Assembly (NCBI GenBank): GCA_032718475.1 | Contig: JAUCBJ010002172.1 | Location: forward strand, 1-26,375 | DNA length: 26,375 bases | Reading direction: 5' to 3' | From: Nemertoderma westbladi | Lineage: Eukaryota; Xenacoelomorpha; Nemertodermatida; Nemertodermatidae | Part shown: in pieces, positions 19,183 to 26,375 of the stretch | Numbering within the stretch: position 1 is the stretch's first letter | Layout of the letters: each line of letters begins with the position of its first letter | The notes under the pieces: model-generated | What the model saw: the letters and a program-made list of their open reading frames with translations, nothing else | What the model was told of the DNA's origin: nothing | The model's database searches: none | Translations under genes and position numbers: made by a program

Positions 19183-19892
19183 GTATCAATAATTTATTGA
19201 GATTATCAAACATAACTTCTTTAAGATTTTATTTTACAGACAATAATAATTGATATAAGTTTCTATGTTTGTTTATGTTTCATTTTACTGGCTTAATCGT
19301 AAAATAAAGTTTATTTGAGTAAAATATAGCCTTTATTATAGCAGAGAGTCATATCGTGACCAAAGAGCCAGAACAACACTCACCAAAAAATGTGGTTTCG
19401 AGAAAAATGCAAAAAACCTTCTCAATTCCCTCTATATGGATCCAGTCTCCTGATTTTTTCGACAGAGGTCAGGGAAGATACAATGATACATTTTATAATA
19501 GTGGCTAGCATTCAGAATAAATTTTGTTAATGAAAAAAACTGTTTTTTTCGTTATTTTCCAAAGAGGCAAAACAACACATACTGAAATTTAACATCAACT
19601 CTATAGTCTGTGTGTGTTGTTTTACCTCTAACAGTTTTCAACTTTTATGTTGTGAGGGTTGTTCTGGTTTACCATATCTCCTAAACGGACTGACAGACAA
19701 GTCTAGGATTTTAACATAAGATGTAGAACGCCATCTTGAGTAATTTTGGTGAAAAATTTTTTTTTTTTTAAATTGTATGTGTTGTTCTGGCTCTATGGTC
19801 ACGATATCTGAACAACACATTCACCCTATAGACGTAGACGGGGTTAAGTAATTAAGTTACTTAACGGGACGATAAATGATTGTTTCCTGCAG
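19183..19892 (+). other. Intron 6
   Basis: Starts gtatca and ends tttcctgcag. Apart from the inverted-repeat element at 19351-19807 it is AT-rich and featureless. Confidence 0.85.
19351..19807. mobile_element. Nested inverted-repeat element (MITE-like) in intron 6
   Basis: Outer arms: atatcgtgaccaaagagcca then gaacaacac from 19351, and gtgttgttctggctct then atggtcacgatat ending at 19807, pairing over about 29 bp with one mismatch. A second inverted pair lies inside: gaggcaaaacaacacata (19564) with tgtgtgttgttttacctc (19611), a variant of the same 'aacaacac' motif. A T-rich run is at about 19757. No target duplication was recognised, so class is undetermined. Confidence 0.7.
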
Positions 19893-20112
19893 GAATCGAC
19901 TATCTGGAGGAACAGAAAGTATTCGGAGTCTCACTGCTTCCTGCCGACATAGCCAAGTTCCTACGGGAGAATCCTCGTCTGGATAAACGCCAGATCGGGG
20001 AGTTTATCTCCCGGAAGAGTAACTCCGTCATACTCCAGGCGTTCGTCGGCTCATTCGGGTTCGCAGGACTCCGATTGGACGAGGCCTTGCGGTCCTTCCT
20101 AGAGACCTTCAG
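19893..20112 (+). CDS. GBF1: GBF1-like exon 7: N-terminal half of Sec7 domain
   Basis: Encodes the rest of Gly629, residues 630-701, and two bases of Arg702. IDYLEEQKVFGVSLLPADIA, KFLRENPRLDKRQIGEFISR and FAGLRLDEALRSFLETF match the first Sec7 helices of GBF1 (GIQFLQEKGLL, LRENPRLDKKMIGEFVS, LRLDEALRLYLEAF). Acceptor tcctgcag|GA. The donor CTTCAG|gttggc is weak but is forced by protein continuity, since R-LPGESP resumes in exon 8. The nine bases spanning the donor, TTCAGGTTG, recur exactly at the exon 8 acceptor. Confidence 0.93.
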
Positions 20113-20565
20113 GTTGGCAAGGCAACTGGCATATTAATAGAATCATTTTCGTTCGAATTCTTACTTTCTAGACAATCATAATTTGTTTATGTTTAAAAAT
20201 TTTGAGTTTGAGTGATTTTGATTGTTGTGATTGTTGATTTTGAGTCCCTAAACAATATATTTTGTAGTGAATAATTATTGAATTTGTGGTAAATAATCTT
20301 TTTTTTAAACAAAGATATGCCGGCGGGGCAAATGGTTTACATTTAAGGTAGGAAATAAGATAAGTTTACAGCACTATGACAGGAAATCGGGAAATAAAGA
20401 GCCTCACGGGATATAAATTCAACAATTGTATAATAATCTAAAGAGACTGCAAAAATAATTTAACTACATAATCTAATTTCGAGTGATTTAGTTAGTTAAA
20501 TTATGTCGCAGAGCACAAATAGAGATAAATTGTATGCGGAAACTGTTCCATTACCTTCGATTCAG
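20113..20565 (+). other. Intron 7
   Basis: Starts gttggc and ends ttcgattcag. AT-rich; no transposon or array seen. Its two junctions share TTCAGGTTG, leaving a possible trace of a tandem duplication that created or extended it. Confidence 0.82.
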
Positions 20566-21087
20566 GTTGCCCGGGGAGTCGCCGTTAATCTCGGCGATTA
20601 TGGAAACGTTCGCGAGTCGTTGGCGCGAAGCGAACCCGTCCGCGGGGTTCGTAAACGACGACGCGGCTTTCACGCTGTCCTACGCCGTCATAATGCTCAA
20701 CGTCGACCAACACAACACCAACGCGAAGAAACAGAACCTCCCGATGACGCCGGACGAGTTTAAAAGGAATGTAAACCGGTGTAACGCGGGGGAGAACTTC
20801 GAGGAGTCCATGTTGGACGAGATTTATTCGGCGATTCGGGGCGACGAGATCGTGATGCCGGCGGAGCAGTCCGGGTTGATCAGGGAGAATTACTTGTGGA
20901 AGCGTTTAGTGTCCCGCGACGGGACGTACGCCGGGGTGCCTCCGGGGAGTTACGACCACGAGTTGTTTCTCCTCGTCTGGGGTCCCACCGTCGCCGCCTT
21001 GAGTTTCATATTCGATAAGTCGAGGGACGCGGTTATTGTAGCGCGGATTATCGGAGGTTTTCGGTGCTGCGCCGACGTCGCGGCAAG
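20566..21087 (+). CDS. GBF1: GBF1-like exon 8: catalytic half of Sec7 and start of HDS1
   Basis: Encodes residues 702-875 plus two bases of Arg876. LPGESPLI carries the glutamic finger Glu706, which displaces Mg and GDP from ARF. The hydrophobic-groove segment FTLSYAVIMLNVDQHN (737-752) and QNLPMTPDEFKRNV follow. Met745 aligns with the human Met832 linked to brefeldin A sensitivity. EEIVMP-type GDEIVMPAEQSGLIRENYLW closes Sec7. SYDHELFLLVWGPTVAALSF and IFDKSRDAV, then GGFRCCADVAA, belong to HDS1. The residue after Glu706 is Ser707, where the human protein has Ala795. Donor GCAAG|gttagt. The coding DNA is GC-rich with frequent CG at codon joints, unlike the AT-rich introns. Confidence 0.96.
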
Positions 21088-21331
21088 GTTAGTGCTGCTT
21101 TACGTTACCGGTAGTGTCATACCATAAACTGAAACAAATTATATATTACTTTTATATCTGTCCTAGGTTATATATTTCAGAGAAACAATTTTCATAGAAA
21201 AATTAAGATTTAGTTACTTTTTTTATTTCTTTATAATTCAACCTATAATATCTATCTATTAAATATTCGTACCAACTTTCACCACGACGTGTATTTTCCA
21301 TGGAAATCATTGACTATCTCTATTAATGAAT
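21088..21331 (+). other. Intron 8, unique 5' part
   Basis: Starts gttagt. AT-rich, no recognised feature. The remainder of the intron, from about 21332, is the 53-bp splice-site array. Confidence 0.8.
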
Positions 21332-22444
21332 TCCCCACTTTATAATCTCTGTACCTTAGATACGCGCTCACCGATGTGTTCGACTCCCCACTTTATAATC
21401 TCTGTACCTTAGATACGCGCTCACCGATGTGTTCGACTCCCCACTTTATAATCTCTGTACCTTAGATACGCGCTCACCGATGTGTTCGACTCCCCACTTT
21501 ATAATCTCTGTACCTTAGATACGCGCTCACCGATGTGTTCGACTCCCCACTTTATAATCTCTGTACCTTAGATACGCGCTCACCGATGTGTTCGATTCCC
21601 CACTTTATAATCTCTGTACCTTAGATACGCGCTCACCGATGTGTTCGACTCCCCACTTTATAATCTCTGTACCTTAGATACGCGCTCACCGATGTGTTCG
21701 ACTCCCCACTTTATAATCTCTGTACCTTAGATACGCGCTCACCGATGTGTTCGACTCCCCACTTTATAATCTCTGTACCTTAGATACGCGCTCACCGATG
21801 TGTTCGACTCCCCACTTTATAATCTCTGTACCTTAGATACGCGCTCACCGATGTGTTCGACTCCCCACTTTATAATCTCTGTACCTTAGATACGCGCTCA
21901 CCGATGTGTTCGACTCCCCACTTTATAATCTCTGTCCCTTAGATACGCGCTCACCGATGTGTTCGACTCCCCACTTTATAATCTCTGTACCTTAGATACG
22001 CGCTCACCGATGTGTTCGACTCCCCACTTTATAATCTCTGTACCTTAGATACGCGCTCACCGATGTGTTCGACTCCCCACTTTATAATCTCTGTACCTTA
22101 GATACGCGCTCACCGATGTGTTCGACTCCCCACTTTATAATCTCTGTACCTTAGATACGCGCTCACCGATGTGTTCGACTCCCCACTTTATAATCTCTGT
22201 ACCTTAGATACGCGCTCACCGATGTGTTCGACTCCCCACTTTATAATCTCTGTACCTTAGATACGCGCTCACCGATGTGTTCGACTCCCCACTTTATAAT
22301 CTCTGTACCTTAGATACGCGCACACCGATGTGTTCGACTCATCACTTTATAATCTCTGTACCTTAGATACGCGCTCACCGATGTGTTCGACTCCCCACTT
22401 TATAATCTCTGTACCTTAGATACGCGCTCACCGATGTGTTCGAC
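21332..22444 (+). repeat. Array 2: 53-bp tandem repeat of the exon 9 acceptor, 21 copies
   Basis: The unit is 28 bp of intron tail (tccccactttataatctctg then taccttag) plus the first 25 bp of exon 9 (ATACGCGCTCACCGATGTGT then TCGAC). The word gtaccttaga recurs from 21351 to 22411 in exactly 20 steps of 53 bp with no indels. Only about four units show substitutions, for example gattcc near 21594, gtccctt near 21936, and cgcaca plus actcatcac at about 22319-22346. Such uniformity means very recent expansion or continuing homogenisation. The last copy runs into unique exon 9 coding DNA. Confidence 0.98.
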
Positions 22445-22663
22445 AACGTGATTATAAGTCTGTGTAAGTTCACCACGCTACTGAACCCCGGGCCAGACGG
22501 CCCGGAATCCATTCCAACGGCCTTCGGGAGGAACGCAAAGGCGCGTCTCGCGGCAACCACAATGTTTACCTTGGCCCATCGTCATGGCGACATACTTCGA
22601 GAAGGGTGGAAGAACATTCTCGATTGTCTCCAGAACCTCTTCAAGGCTGATCTACTCCCAGAG
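22420..22663 (+). CDS. GBF1: GBF1-like exon 9: HDS1 domain
   Basis: Encodes the last base of Arg876 and residues 877-957: YALTDVFDNVIISLCKFTTL, then ESIPTAFGRNAKARLAATTM, FTLAHRHGDILREGWKNILD and CLQNLFKADLLPE. This matches the best-conserved HDS1 stretch (vertebrate GLSDVFDNLIISLCKFTAL, AHRHGDILREGWKNIMEA). Acceptor ccttag|ATAC is the last of the 21 copies in array 2. Donor CCAGAG|gtaact. HDS1 takes part in lipid and membrane binding in GBF1. Confidence 0.95.
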
Positions 22664-22971
22664 GTAACTGAATTATTGCGAATATCTTTCACTTTCTTAC
22701 ATTGACTTAATATTTTTATCCTCGGGTATTTGTTTTAACTTAAATTGATCGCTTTATTCCATTATATACATTTTCTTCTTTTTTTTATAATATTATTTAT
22801 TTTTTTTTTATTATACATTTAGGAGAGGAGATAATGTGATATCAACATCATGTTGTGTTATTTGTTGGATTTGGTTTTCATTTTTTAGTTTTTTTTTAGT
22901 TTGTATTGCAGATAGACAAAGTTATTTCAGTTAAAACATTATTATTAATTATTACTTAAGTTAATTATAAT
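22664..22971 (+). other. Intron 9, 5' part
   Basis: Starts gtaact. AT-rich with several T-runs; nothing recognised before the hAT-like element at 22972. Confidence 0.8.
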
Positions 22972-24408
22972 TAGGGATGTCCCGGAATCGATATTTTGAT
23001 TCCGGCCGGAACCGGAACCGGAATTCAACATGCCGGAATATTCCGGCCGGAATTCGGCCGGAACCGGAATTTTCTATAATTAGTGAAATACACTAAATGA
23101 CCCATGAAACTTTACAATCTAAAATACAATTCTAAAATCTATAACTATGGCCAAAAGTTAGGTTATTAGCATTTAGACTCCTAAAAACCTACGTTAAACA
23201 AAAACCTATGGTTTCGCATCATTAGGTCCTTTGGTGCAATATCCTGGTATCTTTAAGGGAAAGGAGCATGTTACAGAGACATGTTATTCGAACCAAAACA
23301 ATAAACGAGGGCATAGTAGTACATGTTACAGTTTAATTATTGCTGGGAATAAATATATTTATGGTAAGAAATAGCTTTGCTGTAAATAGAAATTAAACTA
23401 CTATATATATTATGCAGCACCTACGACGCAGAACTGAACTAACGACCACTCGCAGGGCCTGTACGTATTGTAATAACGTTTTATATTAGTTTTAGGTTAG
23501 AGTAGTAATTGTAATTGTGTAATATTGTATTTGTAACCAAGTAACATAATGGACCCCAATGGAAATAAGCTGCAAAGCTTTAGTGGTCATCCTAATGTTA
23601 CGTTGGACGAGATAATACCAATCATAATATTATCATATTATTTAATAATTAATTCAAAGTAAAATAATATAAAATCAATGTAAAATAGTTTAAGATCAAT
23701 CTAAAAACGCCATTTTATAAGCAAATTGTAATAAGCAAGTTGGGAAAACCACTATTTAAGGCCCGTGCTCCACTGGTAAGTCTTATGTAGTCTTAGTCAG
23801 AATAAATTATGGAACACATTGGTTTCAATGGGAGCGTCTCCACTGGTAAATCGTAAGTTACGACCTAAAGTGATTACTGATTATGTCCCATTGTTCCATC
23901 TTTTGACACATGACTCATGTGTTATATCCGGCAAGAGGCCTGTGATTGGTTACTTTGGGTATAAATATGCAGTAAATGTGAGACGCATCTTATATTTTTT
24001 ATCAAATGACTTAAGACTCGTGTTACCAATGGAGCAAGGAGGCATTCATTTTGACATTCTGACCAGTGGGGCACGGGCCTATTGATGCATTTCATTAGTT
24101 AATGTAAATTACGATGGTTATTGTGAATTGTATATGAATACTACAGTAGGTGGTGTGACAGATGGTGGGACCATTTTAGTTTGATTTACCAGGTGAAATG
24201 TTTTTGGAAATATGTTACATATCAACGTGCAACTGTAAAGCACTCCGTGTCAACGTGCAAAATGTGCAACTATCAAACTAGTTAGGAACCTGGCAATTTC
24301 GGTAAAATTCCGGCCGGAATTGACCCAATTCCGGCAATTCCGGCCGGAACCGGAATCGGGCAAAAACCGCCGGAATTCCGGCCGGAACGGAATTCCGGGA
24401 CATCCCTA
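22972..24408. mobile_element. hAT-like non-autonomous element, copy C (different subfamily)
   Basis: 1,437 bp flanked by an exact 8-bp duplication attataat (22964-22971 and 24409-24416). Tips TAGGGATGTCCCGGAAT and ATTCCGGGACATCCCTA. Both ends continue into arrays of CCGGCCGGAA and GGAACCGG words that can fold on themselves. Tips share TAGGGATG with copies A and B, but the next bases (TCCCGG versus CGACAGAG) differ. No transposase frame. A smaller inverted-repeat element is nested inside at 23759-24080. Confidence 0.93.
23759..24080. mobile_element. Small nested inverted-repeat element inside hAT copy C
   Basis: Ends AGGCCCGTGCTCCACTGGT (23759) and ACCAGTGGGGCACGGGCCT (ending 24080) pair with one mismatch. 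The word ctccactggtaa is repeated at 23768 and 23840. A possible imperfect duplication (attta / attga) flanks it. The 88-codon open frame at 23819-24085 lies almost entirely inside and resembles nothing I know; I do not call it a gene. Tip style recalls PIF/Harbinger MITEs, but this is weak. Confidence 0.6.
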
Positions 24409-25125
24409 ATTATAATAATATTTTAATTAACACGCATCCCAAATTGCTGGGAGTAATTTATGGCCTTAAAAAAAGAATATGTGCAAAATATAAAAACGCG
24501 AAAAATCGGACCTCCTATTTAGCTATACCCCCCCCCCCCCCCTTCTGACCTCGTCCGGTGGGTTTTTTTCACAGTCCAAGATCAAAGTATCACAAATCAC
24601 ACTCATTTGTATTTAAGATAACAGGTGGCTGCATAGTTTGCAATTGCAACCATCATCCAGCATCTTTCTTCTTCATGATGTGTGAGGTGTCAAATACATC
24701 AAGGGAAGTATTCGCGCACGCAAGAACCGCACTTCTTATTGATATAAGCCAGTTGCCAAACAATTGAGATTTAATGTGTATTTGAATGGATTGAACATCA
24801 CCCCGCCACGATTGAGGGCACCTAGTTACCACTTACTCAATTATTTCTAGTAAAAGCTTTTAGCTTACAAAGCTAAAACCCAACTGGAAATTAACAACGT
24901 AATGAATACTTGAGGTCTCGCTACGCGGACCTAAAAACCCTAACCTACACGATACAGACATTTTTCAACGTAGAATAAATAATTATGTAAAGTAAATTGT
25001 GATTTCTTAGCTTCATCTTGAAATCTTTAAATAATTGTATAGTCCTTAATACGGGTAATAAAGTTCGAGGTATTTGAACGAGTTATTTTAGTTTGTATTT
25101 CTAATAATCGAATGCTGCTCCGCAG
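24409..25125 (+). other. Intron 9, 3' part
   Basis: Contains a run of 15 C at 24528-24542, an imperfect hairpin 'agcttttagcttacaaagct' near 24858, and otherwise AT-rich unique DNA. It ends gctgctccgcag. No gene or transposon recognised. Confidence 0.75.
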
Positions 25126-25506
25126 GTGTTCGACGAGTCCGAGGACTTTATCGACGCCTCGGGTTTAATCTCGATATCCCGTCGACGCGACGTGCCTCGT
25201 CTCGCCAAACCCGACGCGTCTATCTTCTCTTCCTTCTACCAGTACATAACGTTGGCGAGCCCGTCGGAGCCGACCACCCGGCTCCCGAACCCCGAGGATT
25301 CCGAGTCCATTCGCATCGCCAAGGAGTGCGTCAGCGGTTGCCATACCGAGCAACTCGTACTCGAGTCCAAGTTCCTCCGAGAGGAATCCCTCGCCGAGTT
25401 GGTTAAGATGTTGACTCTCGCTTCCGGAAGTCCCGATGCTTACTCCTCCCTCGGGACGCTGTACGACGAATCCTCAGCCGTCTTCCATCTAGAGCTTCTA
25501 ATGAAG
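25126..25506 (+). CDS. GBF1: GBF1-like exon 10: HDS1-HDS2 region
   Basis: A 381-bp phase 0-0 exon encoding residues 958-1084: VFDESEDFIDASGLISISRR, then SSFYQYITLASP, RIAKECVSGC, LVLESKFLREESLAELVKML and AVFHLELLMK. It matches human GBF1 (VEVEDFVDPNGKISLQR, VALECIKQCDPEKMITESKF, LQELMKAL, AAFCLEMLLR). Acceptor ctccgcag|GTGTTC; donor ATGAAG|gtaaat. The frame stays open past the donor to 25623, but the protein similarity stops at the junction and resumes at VVLQNRDR in exon 11. Confidence 0.93.
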
Positions 25507-25560
25507 GTAAATTATTCATTAATTAATTTTGGCTCGTTAAGGAGGTCACAGACCGCAGTC

Positions 25561-26375
25561 ATGTACTCACTGTTAGTTAATGTATTCTCTCCCCATCCAC
25601 TAGGTGGTGCTACAGAATCGTGACCGTATACTGACTATCTGGACCCCTATCCGAGACCACATGTACTCACTGTTAGTTAATGTATTCTCTCCCCATCCAC
25701 TAGGTGGTGCTACAGAATCGTGACCGTATACTGACTATCTGGACTCCTATCCGAGACCACATGTACTCACTGTTAGTTAATGTATTCTCTCCCCATCCAC
25801 TAGGTGGTGCTACAGAATCGTGACCGTATACTGACTATCTGGACCCCTATCCGAGACCACATGTACTCACTGTTAGTGAATGTATTCTCTCCCCATCCAC
25901 TAGGTGGTGCTACAGAATCGTGACCGTATACTGACTATCTGGACCCCTATCCGAGACCACATGTACTCACTGTTAGTTAATCTATTCTCTCCCCATCCAC
26001 TAGGTGGTGCTACAGAATCGTGACCGTATACTGACTATCTGGACTCCTATCCGAGACCACATGTACTCACTGTTAGTTAATGTATTCTCTCCCCATCCAC
26101 TAGGTGGTGCTACAGAATCGTGACCGTATACTGACTATCTGGACCCCTATCCGAGACCACATGTACTCACTGTTAGTTAATGTATTCTCTCCCCATCCAC
26201 TAGGTGGTGCTACAGAATCGTGACCGTATACTGACTATCTGGACTCCTATCCGAGACCACATGTACTCACTGTTAGTTAATGTATTCTCTCCCCATCCAC
26301 TAGGTGGTGCTACAGAATCGTGACCGTATACTGACTATCTGGACTCCTATCCGAGACCACATGTACTCACTGTTA
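25561..26375 (+). repeat. Array 3: 100-bp tandem repeat of the exon 11 acceptor, at least 8 copies, runs off the edge
   Basis: Units begin atgtactcac at 25561 and recur every 100 bp with no indels to 26361. Each holds an intron-type tail (tgtattctctccccatccac then tag) followed by coding sequence GTGGTGCTACAGAATCGTGA onward. This reads VVLQNRDRILTIW(T)PIRDHM then YSLLV and matches IVLENRDRVGCVWQTVRDHL of human GBF1. Acceptor copies put the exon start at 25604 and every 100 bp to 26304. A C/T difference (ggac[c/t]cc) marks the units as C,T,C,C,T,C,T,T. The window ends within the array, so the true exon 11 cannot be picked; each copy is a candidate. Confidence 0.97.

Larger units (their letters stand above)
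4630..26375 (+). other. GBF1: GBF1-like ARF-GEF gene (5' half; runs off the right edge)
   Basis: Large Sec7-family guanine-nucleotide exchange factor that activates ARF1-class GTPases at the cis-Golgi and ER-Golgi intermediate compartment, driving COPI coat recruitment. Ten coding exons (about 1,084 codons) plus the start of an eleventh are present. Every junction is GT-AG and keeps frame, with phases 1,0,0,0,0,1,2,2,0,0. Domain order DCB-HUS-Sec7-HDS1 matches GBF1, not BIG1/2 or cytohesins; diagnostic strings are RSEDTSGPITGLAL, NYDCD, LRENPRLDKR and AHRHGDILREGW. Human GBF1 is about 1,860 residues, so roughly 40% of the protein lies beyond the window. Introns 4, 5, 8, 9 and 10 are swollen by transposons or tandem arrays. 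No TATA box was recognised upstream of 4630. Confidence 0.95.

Noticed and set aside
18876-19213. Two minus-strand open frames over exon 6
   Set aside because: They are shadows of the GC-rich coding exon, which has clear GBF1 homology on the + strand.
23819-24085. 88-codon open frame in hAT copy C
   Set aside because: It lies inside a small inverted-repeat element, starts at a non-specific position and shows no recognisable motif.
24935-24955. Telomere-like 'aaaccctaaccta' word
   Set aside because: Less than two units long; not a telomeric repeat.
16065-26375. The three arrays as plain assembly artefacts
   Set aside because: Units carry distinct variants in irregular order and higher-order blocks, which a simple assembly loop would not create. 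Read-level proof is still needed.
1-26375. tRNA, rRNA or other structured RNA genes
   Set aside because: No cloverleaf, box A/B pair or rRNA-like stretch was recognised by eye; a covariance-model search could change this.

Overview
Metazoan nuclear DNA. The backbone is one intron-rich gene on the + strand: the 5' half of a GBF1-type large ARF guanine-nucleotide exchange factor (Golgi brefeldin A-resistance factor; GBF/Gea/GARZ family). Ten coding exons were placed by spliceosomal GT-AG junctions, reading-frame continuity and recalled similarity to animal GBF1. They give about 1,084 residues: DCB (exons 1-4), a low-complexity linker (exons 4-5), HUS with an NYDCD box (exons 5-6), the Sec7 catalytic domain with its glutamic finger (exons 6-8) and HDS1 (exons 8-10). 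An eleventh exon begins near the right edge and the gene runs out of the window. Similarity to vertebrate GBF1 is clear but only moderate, which suggests an invertebrate; I cannot name the phylum.

Layout. 1-4500: upstream DNA with a broken pogo/Tigger transposase, a cluster of GTCCCACAT motifs, and an inverted-repeat-bounded block of five ~240-bp tandem repeats, four of whose unit junctions carry a perfect CRE octamer. 4630-6908: exons 1-4, with a palindromic MITE in intron 3. 6909-14921: the 8-kb intron 4, a nest of transposons. It holds a minus-strand, 5'-truncated non-LTR retrotransposon split by two hAT-like elements with exact 8-bp target duplications (one a 2.5-kb foldback palindrome), a third hAT-like element beside it, and a 'gtagacag' minisatellite at both ends of the intron. 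14922-22663: exons 5-9. 22664-25125: intron 9 with another hAT-like element. 25126-26375: exon 10 and the start of a 100-bp repeat array.

The striking feature is that introns 5, 8 and 10 each end in a perfect or near-perfect tandem array whose unit is the 3' splice site itself: the end of the intron, its AG, and the first part of the next exon. The arrays are 47 bp x about 59, 53 bp x 21, and 100 bp x at least 8. No unit length is a multiple of 3, and reading through from an upstream copy soon meets a stop codon, so in arrays 1 and 2 the intact protein requires the last acceptor (the last copy of array 3 lies outside the window). Intron 4 has a related minisatellite that starts at its donor. 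Intron 7 has matching TTCAGGTTG at both of its splice junctions. Half of the donors are GTT rather than GTA/GTG. Together these point to an unusual, lineage-specific duplication process centred on splice junctions, or an unusual way of tolerating it.

All assignments are from reading alone. Exon boundaries are inferred, no transcript was seen, and no database was searched.
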